A DNA stretch of 64,000 bases from JAJFUV01 sp964384215 (GCA_964384215.1 CAYLLB010000003.1:62001-126000); one strand, 5' to 3'. Positions 53,443 to 62,590 are shown, counted from the stretch's first letter. The notes: a model not told the origin generated them from the sequence alone. Made by a program: numbers and translations.

Positions 53443-55203
53443 ATGAGTTGGTCGCCGATTGTCAGGCCGGCGGCGCTGGCGCTTGTGAGCGCGGTGGTGT
53501 GCGTCGCGGCCCCGAAGAGTTCTCTTCCAGGCGGATACTTTGCCGCCATGGAGGAGGGTGTGGCGCGCGTCCAGGCGCGGTTGGACGCAGAGCCGAGAGC
53601 CACGTTGCGAGACATCGAGGAGACCACGGGTTGGCGGCACTTCCCGCACGCTATTCTTGCCGTTGCCGTGCTCTACACGAGCAAGGCCCCCGAGAATCGC
53701 TCGCAGGGCGATCCTAAGAAACTCGCGCTCGCGATTCGCATAGGCGATCTGACGGCCGACGCCGACGAGCGCGGCGTCTTCTCCGACCGTCTGGACAGCC
53801 ACCGCGACACCTATATGTGGCTGGAGGCCTACCGCTTGCTCGAAGCGAAGCTGGACGACGGCCGCCGGACACGTTGGAAGGCGTGCCTGATGAGAAACGC
53901 CGCCACTCTGGCGGCCCGGTGCCTCCAGTGGCGCGACGTTCCCGCGTACAACTATCACTTTTTGGGCACGTCGACCAATCACTTCGCTCTCTGGGCCACC
54001 GACGTGATGATTGCGGGTGAATTATTCAAACGAGAAGACTGGCTGGTGTTGGGCCGGCATATTTTGCGGCGGCTTGCCACAGAGGAGCAAAGCCCGGACG
54101 GGTACTGGGGCGAGTACAGCTCTGCCGGGCCCACTAGCGGTTACAACCTGCTGACTCTCTCGGCGGTGGGCCTTTATTGGGAGTACACCCAGGATCCGCG
54201 GGCGCTCACGGCGCTGCGCCGTGCCACGGGGTTTCACGAGTACTTTACGTACGCGGACGGCCAGCCGGTGGAGACCATCAACGACCGCAACCGCTATTGG
54301 GATTCGAGCCTGTACGGGAATTTCGCCTTCACGCATTTTGCGGAGGGGCGCGCCTTCGCGCGCTTCCTGTTCGAGCGCTTCCCCGCCTCGCGCCTGGACA
54401 TGGAACCGCTGGGGCGGATCGCCCAAAACGCGCTCTATTATCACGCGGGGCCGCTCGCCGCGATCCCGCAGCAGAGCGAGCGCTACGCGCACCGGCTCGC
54501 CGGCCCGGCGGGGATCCGCAAGCGCGGCCCTTGGGTGGCGACTCTCTCGGGATTGATCGCCACGGAACCCGCGTCGGCGCGCTGGTTCCTGGAGCGGCAG
54601 TCGCACGTGAGCGTGTTTCACGAACGCGCCGGGTTGATCATCACCGGAGGCAACAGCAGAGCTCAGCCAGAACTGGCTACTTTTTCGGAAACGATTCAGG
54701 GCCACACCTACTACCTGCCCCTTTGGAGCAAACTCCAGATGGGGGATGTGGCCGACCGGCTCTGGCTGGCTTACAACTCGTTTTCTTCGGAGATCGCCGT
54801 CCAAGAGGATGAAGGCCCGGACCTCCGGTTGCGATTCGCGGTCCGCGGCCGCGGCGCGCCGCCTGAAAAAGCCGGCATGGCGTTGCAGCTATGTCTCAAG
54901 GAGGGCGAGGAACTGATTACCGGGACGGGCTTGCGCGTGCGCCTGGGATCGGAGAAGCTGACACTTTCGCCCAACCAGATCGGAGGCCGGATCGAACACC
55001 ACGGCTGGAAGCTCTCGACAGACGCGACCGTCTCGCTCACTTGGCCCGTCTTCCCGTACAACCCCTATCGCGGTGGGCCAGAGATTCACCTCGACCGGGC
55101 CGTTGGTGTGTTGAGCGCACCGCTGACGTGGACGCCGAACCACGCGCATCCTGCGGAACAAACGATCGAATTCAGATTGAGCGTGTCCCGGGCGAGCCGT
55201 TAA
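53443..55203 (+). CDS. secreted alpha-toroid-like protein
   Basis: A 586-residue protein with a signal peptide (ALALVSAVVCVAA). The first 370 residues are helical with aromatic motifs (GWRHFPHAIL, YMWLEAYRLLEAKL, STNHFALWATDVM, SPDGYWGEYSSAGPTSGYN, RNRYWDSSLYGNFAF), in keeping with an alpha/alpha-toroid; the last 200 are beta-rich. The plan matches the 686-residue protein at 30107-32167, although sequence similarity is low by eye. The S-T-N-H-F and Y-W-G-E-Y pieces could hold catalytic residues of a polysaccharide lyase or unsaturated glucuronyl hydrolase-like enzyme; this is a guess. It is divergent from the DUF362 operon. Confidence 0.55.
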   Translation: MSWSPIVRPAALALVSAVVCVAAPKSSLPGGYFAAMEEGVARVQARLDAEPRATLRDIEETTGWRHFPHAILAVAVLYTSKAPENRSQGDPKKLALAIRIGDLTADADERGVFSDRLDSHRDTYMWLEAYRLLEAKLDDGRRTRWKACLMRNAATLAARCLQWRDVPAYNYHFLGTSTNHFALWATDVMIAGELFKREDWLVLGRHILRRLATEEQSPDGYWGEYSSAGPTSGYNLLTLSAVGLYWEYTQDPRALTALRRATGFHEYFTYADGQPVETINDRNRYWDSSLYGNFAFTHFAEGRAFARFLFERFPASRLDMEPLGRIAQNALYYHAGPLAAIPQQSERYAHRLAGPAGIRKRGPWVATLSGLIATEPASARWFLERQSHVSVFHERAGLIITGGNSRAQPELATFSETIQGHTYYLPLWSKLQMGDVADRLWLAYNSFSSEIAVQEDEGPDLRLRFAVRGRGAPPEKAGMALQLCLKEGEELITGTGLRVRLGSEKLTLSPNQIGGRIEHHGWKLSTDATVSLTWPVFPYNPYRGGPEIHLDRAVGVLSAPLTWTPNHAHPAEQTIEFRLSVSRASR

Positions 55204-55245
55204 TCCGGACCTCGCCCGAGGCACGATCGCGGGCAGGAATCCGCC

Positions 55246-56580
55246 TTAGCCTTGGGCCAGTTCCTTGCGGTGGGCCCACACCTTTTCGAAGGCCTTCACA
55301 TACTGGTCGATCAATTCGGGGGCCGGTTCGCGGAACAGGGGAAGGCGTACCGAATTCGTGTTCACCTGCTTGGTGCCGAAAAGGTCCTTCCGAATCACGA
55401 CCGGATGGTCCCACCACTTCGCTTCGGCGTATAGCGGGTAGCGATTCTGATCCTCATAGAATCCCGGGGAAACATGCACGCCTTCGGCCTGCAGGGCCTT
55501 GATCAAGATCTGCCTCGGGCAGCCCGCCTTCTTCTCGTCGATAAACAGCATGTGGCTGCCCCAATACACGCGCTTCGCGTCAGGGCGGCAATAGGGAACG
55601 GACAAGCCGGGCAGTTCCACCAACCGGTTCGTCAATGAGCGGACCTGCTTGTCGTTCAGCGCGTTGTACTCGTCCAGCTTGCGGAGCTGGTGCCGCGCCA
55701 GCGCCGCGCCCAGCGAGTGGATGCGGAACTTCGGTCCGATGCCGGTGCCGTTATATTTCTTGTATGGGCTCGCGTCCGGGAACTGGGCCGCGAGTTCGTA
55801 ACCGCTGAAGACGGTGGCGCGCTCGTAATACTCTCTGGTTTGATAGGCGCCGCTGCCGCCCTCGACGGCGGGAAGGGTCTTGCTCGACTGGTGGCTGAAC
55901 GCGCCCATCGCGCCCCAGGTGCCGACCTGCTTACCCTTCAGCGACGCGCCTTGCGCCTGGGCGGCGTCTTCAAGCACAATCAACCCCTTCTCCTTGGCGA
56001 AATCGCAGATCTGGTCCATGTCGCACGGGTTGCCGAAGGAGTGCATGGGGAAGATGGCCTTGGTCCGGCCGGTCATCTGCTTCTTGGCATCCTCCAGGTC
56101 GAACGTCATGGTGCGGGGATTGATGTCCACAAAGGCCGGCACGTAACCAAACAGGTGCATCGGCGCGGTAGTGGCCCAGGCCGTATAGGAGGGTGCCAGG
56201 ATCTCGCTGCCCCGCGGCAGATCCAGCGCGAAAAACATGCACATGATGGCACAGGTCCCGCTGGAAAAGGCCTTTGTGAAAGGCACGTCGAGATACTCTT
56301 TCAGCTCTTTTTCGAACGCCGGGATTTCCGGATACCAATTGGTTTTGTCAAGCAGCGAGAGAATGGTCTGCTTCTCCGCATCCCCGTACTGGGGCCACCT
56401 GGTCAGGGTGGCCTGTCGGGCGGGCGGCACCGTCACAGACTTGGGGCCTCCACGCAAGGCAAGAGTCTCGCTGGACTGCGCCATCAGGCCGGCCCCGCAC
56501 AATCCCGTTACCGCCGCGGCGCCGGTTCGAACGAAACCACGCCGTGTTTCGTCTTGCTTGTCGGATGAGTTCACAATCAT
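55246..56580 (-). CDS. DegT/DnrJ/EryC1/StrS aminotransferase with Tat-like leader
   Basis: A 444-residue PLP-dependent enzyme of the sugar aminotransferase family. Key residues are present: the cofactor-stacking and Asp region VLEDAAQAQGA (D205) and the Schiff-base lysine K234 in SHQSSKTLPAVEGG. The nucleotide-sugar aminotransferases of this family are cytoplasmic, but here residues 10-35 (ETRRGFVRTGAAAVTGLCGAG) look like a twin-arginine leader, giving about 40 residues more than usual. Export of a folded PLP enzyme would fit Tat. Neither a partner dehydratase nor a glycosyltransferase adjoins it. Its substrate is unknown. It is convergent with the secreted toroid gene. Confidence 0.87.
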   Translation of the reverse strand: MIVNSSDKQDETRRGFVRTGAAAVTGLCGAGLMAQSSETLALRGGPKSVTVPPARQATLTRWPQYGDAEKQTILSLLDKTNWYPEIPAFEKELKEYLDVPFTKAFSSGTCAIMCMFFALDLPRGSEILAPSYTAWATTAPMHLFGYVPAFVDINPRTMTFDLEDAKKQMTGRTKAIFPMHSFGNPCDMDQICDFAKEKGLIVLEDAAQAQGASLKGKQVGTWGAMGAFSHQSSKTLPAVEGGSGAYQTREYYERATVFSGYELAAQFPDASPYKKYNGTGIGPKFRIHSLGAALARHQLRKLDEYNALNDKQVRSLTNRLVELPGLSVPYCRPDAKRVYWGSHMLFIDEKKAGCPRQILIKALQAEGVHVSPGFYEDQNRYPLYAEAKWWDHPVVIRKDLFGTKQVNTNSVRLPLFREPAPELIDQYVKAFEKVWAHRKELAQG

Positions 56581-56689
56581 TTCCTTTCTATTACGCCGTT
56601 CGCCGCCGCAGCGTCGTCCGGGCGATGAGGTTCGCGACTCCGCGCGTTGTTTCCGTCACGGCCATATTAGAGCCTATATTACTCGTCTA

Positions 56690-57346
56690 TCAGTCGACGT
56701 GGCGGACGTGGTGCAAATCTCCAATTACGAAGGTAGTGCGGATGGCGTGGCGCGGAATCCAGGCTGAGCCGCTACGCATGGTCTCGAACTGGTAGCCGAT
56801 TTCAATTATGCTGCCTTGCTCGAAGTGCCAGCGCACCCCGGCCATGTTGCGCGAGCGCTGGAACTGGTTCATGGCGAACATCCCTTCGGTAGAAAGAAAC
56901 GGGCTCAAGCCAGGGCGTACCCGCTCCAATACCAGGCGCGGCCGGTAGCGGTTATAGGCGGAGCCGGTGGGCTTCAGCCGCTCGTACTGCATGGCGGTTT
57001 CCACGCGGGTCTTACCCGGATGCAGGAGCAGGGACGGTGCCAGGATCAGCCGGTGCTCAGGGTGGAATGAGGTGCGGTTTGGATTCACTTGCCGGTACAG
57101 GTAGCCGGCAGTGACGGCCCAACGCGGGGTAAGCGCGATGCGAGCCATCGAGCCGAGGTAAAAATCGTAGGTGCTGTGCACCTGATCCCGGAATCGCAGC
57201 GACGTCGTAGCCGACCAGCGCACTCGTTGATTCGTGAAAAGCCCGAATTCGAGGCCGTTCCAGGACTGCAGGTCGGCGGCCTGAGCGCACACCTCTAACG
57301 CAAGCGCGCACAGCAAGATACGGAGAGCAAACCGCCGCAGGGGCAA
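56690..57346 (-). CDS. DUF2490 outer-membrane-like protein
   Basis: A 218-residue protein with a signal peptide (LRILLCALALEVCAQA) and a sequence of alternating hydrophobic residues typical of small outer-membrane beta-barrels: NGLEFGLFTNQRVRWSATTS, WAVTAGYLYRQ, EHRLILAPSLLL, RNMAGVRWHFEQGSIIEIGY. It matches DUF2490, whose function is unknown. The start is a TTG. It is divergent from the D,D-carboxypeptidase gene and 109 bp from the aminotransferase start, so it is probably its own transcription unit. Confidence 0.8.
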   Translation of the reverse strand: MPLRRFALRILLCALALEVCAQAADLQSWNGLEFGLFTNQRVRWSATTSLRFRDQVHSTYDFYLGSMARIALTPRWAVTAGYLYRQVNPNRTSFHPEHRLILAPSLLLHPGKTRVETAMQYERLKPTGSAYNRYRPRLVLERVRPGLSPFLSTEGMFAMNQFQRSRNMAGVRWHFEQGSIIEIGYQFETMRSGSAWIPRHAIRTTFVIGDLHHVRHVD

Positions 57347-57415
57347 CTCTCATTAAACCACACTTGGGTTTCCTGCCACGGTTTGATAACACCGGGCTGC
57401 GGTACAACGGTATAG

Positions 57416-58351
57416 ATGGGTTGTTGCACGGCTGGAATTCATACAAGAAAGTCAATCATAGCTGTTCTCGCTGTTTTATCGGTTCTCCTGGCGCCCGCGA
57501 CCGCAACGGCAACGCCTTCGGCGATGGTCACCGACTACGCCACGGGGACCGTCCTGGTTTCGGAGGACGCCGAAGCGCCGAGGTACCCGGCGTCGCTGAC
57601 CAAGCTGATGACGCTGTACCTGCTGTTCGAGGCTGTGCAGCAAGGCCGGGTCACGTTCGATCAGGCGCTGCCTGTTTCCGCTTACGCCGCCGGACAGCCT
57701 CCCACCCGGCTCAGATTGAAACCGGGATCGAGCATCAAGGTGGCGGATTGCATCGACGCGTTGATCCTCAGGTCCGCGAATGACGTGGCCGTGGTGGTGG
57801 CAGAGGCGCTTGCGGGGACGGAATCCGAATTCGCCGTGAAGATGACGCGCAAGGCCGTCCAGTTGGGGATGACAAACACGTCGTTCCGCAACGCTTCGGG
57901 CCTGCCCGACGCCGGGCAGGTCACCACGGCCCGCGATCTGACGATTCTGGTGCATGCGCTCATCAAGCAGTTCCCCGAGTTTTACCCTCATTTCGCCCTG
58001 CGCTCCAGCCGGGCAGCCGGCAAGAACATCACGACGCACAACAACTTTCTGGCTGCATTTGACGGAGCGGACGGCTTGAAGACGGGCTACACGCAGACGG
58101 CCGGGCATAACCTGGCGGCATCGGTGGTGCGCGGCGATCACCGGCTCATTGGGATCGTGCTCGGCGAGGACAGGTGCCGCGCCCGGGACCGCAAGATGGG
58201 TCAAGTCATGAACGAAGGACTCACCGCCTTGGGCCTGCCTCCCACCCGGAAGGTCAAGAAGGTTGCGGCGAAGACGAACAAGCGCCGCCGCCACGTGAGG
58301 AGCGCGCGCCGCCGGTCCCGGTCAAGCGCGCGGGCGGTCAGCGCCGAGTAG
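57416..58351 (+). CDS. D-alanyl-D-alanine carboxypeptidase (PBP5-like, S11)
   Basis: A 311-residue serine carboxypeptidase that trims the terminal D-alanine of peptidoglycan stems. Motifs: S60-L-T-K63, S120-A-N122 and K222-T-G224. A signal peptide core lies at 13-32. It has no C-terminal amphipathic anchor domain; instead the last 50 residues are an Arg/Lys/Ser tail (KKVAAKTNKRRRHVRSARRR), which could bind anionic cell-wall polymer or lipids. The only ATG in a fitting place is 57416, although the first ten residues with two cysteines look odd and a later non-ATG start is possible. proS follows 59 bp on. Confidence 0.92.
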   Translation: MGCCTAGIHTRKSIIAVLAVLSVLLAPATATATPSAMVTDYATGTVLVSEDAEAPRYPASLTKLMTLYLLFEAVQQGRVTFDQALPVSAYAAGQPPTRLRLKPGSSIKVADCIDALILRSANDVAVVVAEALAGTESEFAVKMTRKAVQLGMTNTSFRNASGLPDAGQVTTARDLTILVHALIKQFPEFYPHFALRSSRAAGKNITTHNNFLAAFDGADGLKTGYTQTAGHNLAASVVRGDHRLIGIVLGEDRCRARDRKMGQVMNEGLTALGLPPTRKVKKVAAKTNKRRRHVRSARRRSRSSARAVSAE

Positions 58352-58410
58352 AGCCGGCCCACAGGCGTGCTAAAATTAGACACTTATCTCTCTTTCCCTC
58401 GGTAACATCC

Positions 58411-60138
58411 ATGTACTGGAGCAAGCTTTTTATCCCTACGTTGCGGGAAGATCCCGCGGACGCTGAAGTTGCCAGCCACAAACTCCTGGTGCGCGGCGGT
58501 TATATCCGCCAGCTTGCCGCGGGGGTTTACAGCTACATGTTCCTGGCGCAGCGCTCGATCCTGAAGATCATCGGAATCGTGCGCGAGGAGATGGACGCCA
58601 TCGGCGCGCAGGAAATGCTGCTGCCCGCGCTCAACCCGGCCGAGATCTGGCAAGAATCCGGACGCTGGGACGTGATGGGCGACAACATGTTCCGGCTCAA
58701 GGATCGCTTCCAGCGGGACATGTGCCTGGGCATGACGCATGAAGAGGTCATGACGGTGATCGCGCGCAATGAATTGCGCAGCTATAAGCAGTTACCGCAG
58801 CTCTGGTATCAGATCCAGACCAAGTTTCGCGACGAACCACGTCCCAAGAGCGGCCTGCTGCGCGTACGGCAGTTCATTATGAAGGACTCCTACTCGTTCG
58901 ACATGGATGCCGCGGGCCTCGATGCCGTTTACGACCGCCATTACAAGGCCTACTGCCGCATCTTCGATCGCTGCGGCTTGCGTTACGTGGCGGTGCAGGC
59001 GCACTCGGGCTCCATGGGCGGCAGCCAATCGCACGAATTCATGGTCGAGTCGGAAGCCGGCGAGGATTGGGTGGTCATGTGTAAGGGCTGCGGCTTCGCG
59101 GCCAATCTGGAAAAGGCCACTTCGATCCCCGTGCCGCCCGCCGTGGAAGATCCCGCGGGCGATCTCGAGCCCGAGAAGTTCCACACGCCGAACCGCAAGA
59201 CCATCGCCGAGGTGGCGGAGTTCACCGGGCTGCCGGAATCTTCGCAGATGAAGAGCCTGGTGCTGGTGGCCGGCGGCAAGCCGGTGCTGGCGCTGGTGCG
59301 CGGCGACCATACCCTGAGCGAAACCAAGTTCCTCGCCGCCGTGGGTGCCAACGAATTCCGACCGGCGCATCCGGAGGAGATCCGCGAATGGTTCGGCGCC
59401 GACGCCGGCTCGCTCGGTCCCATCGGCGTGAAGAATCTGCGAATCATCGCGGACCTCGCGTTGAAGGGCCGCCGCAACATGATCGCGGGCGCCAACGAGA
59501 ACGATTACCACCTGCGCAACGTCACTCCCGGCGAGGATTTCCAGGCGGATTTCTTCGACTTGCGCCAAGCCGTGGCAGGCGACAAATGCGAAACCTGCGG
59601 GGGCACGCTGAGCCTCCACAAGACGGTCGAGATCGGGCACATCTTCAAGCTCGGCTACAAGTATTCGAGTTCCATGGGCCTGCGCGTGCTCGACGTAAAC
59701 GGCAAGGAAGTGACTCCCATCATGGGCTCTTACGGCATCGGCATCGAGCGCATTCTCAGCGCCGCCGTGGAGTTGTATTGCGACGAGCACGGCATGTCGC
59801 TTCCCGTTTCCATCGCGCCGTTTGAGGTGGTGGTGACGCCGGTCAACAGCGGCGACAAGGCGCAGATGGCCGCGGCGACCGAGATCTACAACGCCTGCCT
59901 CGCGGCCGGGATCGACGCATTGCTGGACGACCGCGACGAGAGGCCCGGCGTCAAGTTCAAGGACGCCGACCTGATCGGTCTGCCCTACCGCGTCACGGTG
60001 GGTAAGAAGCTGGCGCAAGGCAAAGTGGAAGTGGTCGAGCGCCGCACGCGCGCCGCAACCGACGTCGCAGTGGCGGACGCTGCCGCTTACGTCACCGGGA
60101 AGATCCGCGAAGCGCGCGGGGGAAAGAGCTCGTGCTGA
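58411..60138 (+). CDS. proS: prolyl-tRNA synthetase (bacterial type)
   Basis: A 575-residue class II aminoacyl-tRNA synthetase that charges tRNA-Pro. Motif 2 (YQIQTKFRDEPRPKSGLLRVRQF) and motif 3 (MGSYGIGIERI) are in place. The long insertion at about 225-400 is the INS editing domain (YbaK-like) with LVLVAGGKPVLALVRGD, which marks the bacterial type and clears alanyl-tRNA-Pro. A C-terminal anticodon-binding domain follows. ATG 58411 starts the canonical MYWSKLFIPTLRE; the frame is open far upstream but only as overlap with the carboxypeptidase gene. TAAAAT at 58371-58376 is a possible -10. Confidence 0.97.
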   Translation: MYWSKLFIPTLREDPADAEVASHKLLVRGGYIRQLAAGVYSYMFLAQRSILKIIGIVREEMDAIGAQEMLLPALNPAEIWQESGRWDVMGDNMFRLKDRFQRDMCLGMTHEEVMTVIARNELRSYKQLPQLWYQIQTKFRDEPRPKSGLLRVRQFIMKDSYSFDMDAAGLDAVYDRHYKAYCRIFDRCGLRYVAVQAHSGSMGGSQSHEFMVESEAGEDWVVMCKGCGFAANLEKATSIPVPPAVEDPAGDLEPEKFHTPNRKTIAEVAEFTGLPESSQMKSLVLVAGGKPVLALVRGDHTLSETKFLAAVGANEFRPAHPEEIREWFGADAGSLGPIGVKNLRIIADLALKGRRNMIAGANENDYHLRNVTPGEDFQADFFDLRQAVAGDKCETCGGTLSLHKTVEIGHIFKLGYKYSSSMGLRVLDVNGKEVTPIMGSYGIGIERILSAAVELYCDEHGMSLPVSIAPFEVVVTPVNSGDKAQMAAATEIYNACLAAGIDALLDDRDERPGVKFKDADLIGLPYRVTVGKKLAQGKVEVVERRTRAATDVAVADAAAYVTGKIREARGGKSSC

Positions 60139-60180
60139 AGACGTTGCTGTAACAGCAAACACATCGGAGGCGCAACGTAA

Positions 60181-60909
60181 ATGCAGTCGCCATGGTTGGG
60201 CGAGTTTCTCGGAACGTTGTTTCTGGTGTTATTGGGTAACAGCGCGGTGGCCAACGTCAACTTGAACCGCTCTTACGCGAAAGGGGGCGGCTGGATCGTC
60301 ATCACTGCCGGATGGGGTTTCGGGGTGATGTTCGGCGTGCTTGTGGCCATCGCATGCGGCAGCCCGGAAGCGCATCTCAATCCCGCCGTCACGCTGGCGA
60401 ACGCCATCATGACGGGTACCGCGGCGAAGATCGTGCCGTACTGCACTGCGCAACTTGCCGGCGGGTTCTGTGCGGCGGCGCTGGTTTGGTTGTACTTCTT
60501 CCCGCACTGGAGCGAGACGGCTGACGCCGGGACTAAGCGCTCGTGCTACTGCACGGCGCCGGCCATCCGCCGGACTGCTTCGGCTTTGTTCTGCGAGGTT
60601 CTGGCGACAGCGATTCTCGTCTTCGTGATCGCCGCCTTCTCATCCAAGCGCGTGGCTGCCGCCGGGCTGGTGCCGGGCCTCGGCCCATGCCTGGTGGGGA
60701 CGTTGGTTTGGAGCATCGGCATGTCGCTTGGCGGAACGACGGGCTATGCCATGAACCCGGCCCGCGATCTCGGCCCGCGCATCGCGCACGCGCTGCTCCC
60801 CATTGCGGGCAAAGGCTCCTCGGAATGGAATTACGCCTGGGTGCCCATCGCCGGGCCTATGGCCGGGGCGGCGCTGGCAGCGTGTCTCTCGCTGGCGATC
60901 GGGCTCTAG
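60181..60909 (+). CDS. MIP family channel, aquaglyceroporin type
   Basis: A 242-residue six-helix channel. The two NPA boxes are HLNPAV (N67) and MNPARDLGPR (N192, with D196 after R195). An aspartate after the second NPAR is the mark of the glycerol-conducting GlpF branch rather than strict water channels. Loop E is of normal length and the end carries WNYAWVPIAGPMAGA. GGAGGCG lies 10 nt before the ATG. No glycerol kinase or dehydrogenase adjoins it, so its solute (glycerol, urea or other small polyol) is open. It stands 43 bp after proS. Confidence 0.93.
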   Translation: MQSPWLGEFLGTLFLVLLGNSAVANVNLNRSYAKGGGWIVITAGWGFGVMFGVLVAIACGSPEAHLNPAVTLANAIMTGTAAKIVPYCTAQLAGGFCAAALVWLYFFPHWSETADAGTKRSCYCTAPAIRRTASALFCEVLATAILVFVIAAFSSKRVAAAGLVPGLGPCLVGTLVWSIGMSLGGTTGYAMNPARDLGPRIAHALLPIAGKGSSEWNYAWVPIAGPMAGAALAACLSLAIGL

Positions 60910-60948
60910 CGAGGGCTTCCGGATCCGATCGGCTTACGCAATTGGTTC

Positions 60949-60954
60949 TATAAT
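60949..60954 (+). promoter_or_regulatory. consensus -10 box upstream of greA
   Basis: A perfect TATAAT occurs 30 bp before the greA ATG, in an AT-rich pocket (TTGGTTCTATAATAG). No good -35 is seen at 16-18 bp. It suggests a separate greA transcript. Confidence 0.55.
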
Positions 60955-60983
60955 AGTCGCTTGGGAGTTTTATCTCCCCGCCC

Positions 60984-61454
60984 ATGGAAGACCTCAAGAA
61001 AAAGCTCCAGGATGAAATCGCGGTGCTCGAAAATGAGCTGCGGGTGCAATTGCCCCGCGAGATTCTGAGAGCGCGCGCGCTCGGCGACCTGAGCGAGAAC
61101 GCCGAGTATCACTCCGCGAAGGAGCGCCAGCGCTTCGTCGAGGCGCGAGTGGCGCAGCTTCAGAAGCGCTTGGCGGATTGGTCAATGATAGACATGTCCA
61201 GGATCCCGCGCGATCGCGTTGGCCTCGGATCCACGGTGGTTGTCATGGACTTGGAGAAGGACGAGGAGACCACCTACAAGCTTGTCACCAGTGAAGAAAC
61301 CGATGTGGCCAATGGACGCATCTCGACCAGTTCGCCCATCGGGCGGAGCCTGATAGGAAAAAGGGAAGGGGACGTCGTCAAAGTCCGTGTTCCGGACGGC
61401 GTCAAGGAGTTGGAAATTCTCCGGCTCACCACCATTCACGATGAAGTCAGTTAA
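60984..61454 (+). CDS. greA: transcription elongation factor GreA
   Basis: A 156-residue factor that stimulates RNA cleavage by backtracked RNA polymerase. The N-terminal coiled-coil has the signature GDLSENAEYHSAKE (34-47), whose acidic tip enters the secondary channel. The C-terminal FKBP-like domain includes EETTYKLVTSEETDV and SPIGRSLIGKREGD. The length is typical. It is followed 30 bp on by a CDP-alcohol phosphotransferase gene, which may share its transcript. Confidence 0.96.
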   Translation: MEDLKKKLQDEIAVLENELRVQLPREILRARALGDLSENAEYHSAKERQRFVEARVAQLQKRLADWSMIDMSRIPRDRVGLGSTVVVMDLEKDEETTYKLVTSEETDVANGRISTSSPIGRSLIGKREGDVVKVRVPDGVKELEILRLTTIHDEVS

Positions 61455-61484
61455 CCTGGCAGCCGCAGCGGCGAGTGAAGGCCG

Positions 61485-62075
61485 ATGACCATCACGCGCG
61501 CCATAGGCGTAAGCTGCAACACGATTATCCGCTTGATAGTGCGCGGCTTGGCGCTTTCGAAAATCCATCCCAACGTCCTGACTTTTATCGGCCTGCTGAT
61601 CAACATCGGCGCCGCAGTGCTCATGGCCATGGGCCGGTTCCGCTGGGCGGCGGTGGTGATCATCGGCGCGGCCATCTTCGACATGGTGGACGGGCGCGTG
61701 GCACGCGAAACCAACCAGGTGACGAAATTCGGCGGCTTCTTCGATTCGGTGCTCGACCGTTACTCGGACCTGGCGCTGCTGATCGGATTGCTGGTTTACT
61801 ACGCTTCCATCAACCGCTTCTTCTATGTGGTGCTGACCGCCGTGGTGATGACCGGTTGCGTGATGGTGAGTTACACCCGCGCGCGCGCCGAGTGCATCAT
61901 CCCGCTGTGTAAAGTGGGCTTCATGGAGCGGCCGGAGCGCATCGTGCTGTTCATCATCGGGGCGCTGTTCGACCGCATGGCGCCGGTGCTGTGGGTGATC
62001 GCGGTCCTTGCGAACCTCACCGTCGCACACCGCATGATCCACACTTGGCGTGAAACGGCCAGCGAGCGCCAGTAA
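61485..62075 (+). CDS. CDP-alcohol phosphatidyltransferase family protein
   Basis: A 196-residue membrane enzyme with the full CDP-OH-P motif D66-x2-DG-x2-AR-x8-G-x3-D87-x3-D91 in DMVDGRVARETNQVTKFGGF and the following FFDSVLDRYSD. About five or six helices surround it. Family members make phosphatidylglycerophosphate, phosphatidylserine, phosphatidylinositol or archaetidyl lipids. The sequence does not show which alcohol is used; an inositol-phosphate or glycerol-phosphate acceptor is common in Acidobacteria and Actinobacteria. It is convergent with acpS across 137 bp, in which only a weak CTCGAA/TTCGAG hairpin is seen. Confidence 0.9.
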   Translation: MTITRAIGVSCNTIIRLIVRGLALSKIHPNVLTFIGLLINIGAAVLMAMGRFRWAAVVIIGAAIFDMVDGRVARETNQVTKFGGFFDSVLDRYSDLALLIGLLVYYASINRFFYVVLTAVVMTGCVMVSYTRARAECIIPLCKVGFMERPERIVLFIIGALFDRMAPVLWVIAVLANLTVAHRMIHTWRETASERQ

Positions 62076-62212
62076 CGCACTCCTCAAACGCAGCGGCGGC
62101 GCGCATTGCCGCAAAATCCGATACTCAAGCCGCTGGAGGGTCTCGAACATGATTCGAGCCTGTCTTGGGTGTACGGACGCCGGATGATGGGAAAAGTTCC
62201 CGGAGCGCCTGC

Positions 62213-62590
62213 TCAGTCTTCCAGAATCACGAAGGCCATGCCCTGCCCGGCGGTGTGGGTGAGGGAGAGCGAAATGGAACGCGCGCCCAGTTTGGCGGCG
62301 AAATCGGCGGCTGCGCCGTGCAGGAGCAAAGTCGGTTTGCCGCTGGGAAGATTCGCCACTTCGAAGTCCAGCCAGCGTACCCCTCGCTTCCAGCCCGTTC
62401 CGATTGCTTTCATGCCGGCCTCCTTGGCGGCGAAGCGGGCTGCGTAACGCTCGAAGCGGTTGGCCTTGCTCTCGACATAGGAAATCTCGGCCGGTGTGTA
62501 GACGCGCTCGATGAAACGCGCGCCGTAACGCTCAATGGCTTCGCGCACGCGCGGCACTTCGGCGATGTCGATTCCGGTTCCGACGATCAC
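62213..62590 (-). CDS. acpS: holo-[acyl-carrier-protein] synthase
   Basis: A 125-residue phosphopantetheinyl transferase that attaches the CoA-derived arm to acyl carrier protein. GTG 62590 was chosen because it begins the canonical IVGTGIDIAEV; the frame is open 41 codons further inside nikR. Magnesium ligands D8 and E57 (AAKEAGMKA) match the family. A final SLSLTHTAGQGMAFVI strand closes the trimer interface. The start codon overlaps the nikR stop (GTGA), so translation is coupled to that of a nickel regulator, which is an odd pairing for an essential lipid gene. Confidence 0.94.
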   Translation of the reverse strand: MIVGTGIDIAEVPRVREAIERYGARFIERVYTPAEISYVESKANRFERYAARFAAKEAGMKAIGTGWKRGVRWLDFEVANLPSGKPTLLLHGAAADFAAKLGARSISLSLTHTAGQGMAFVILED

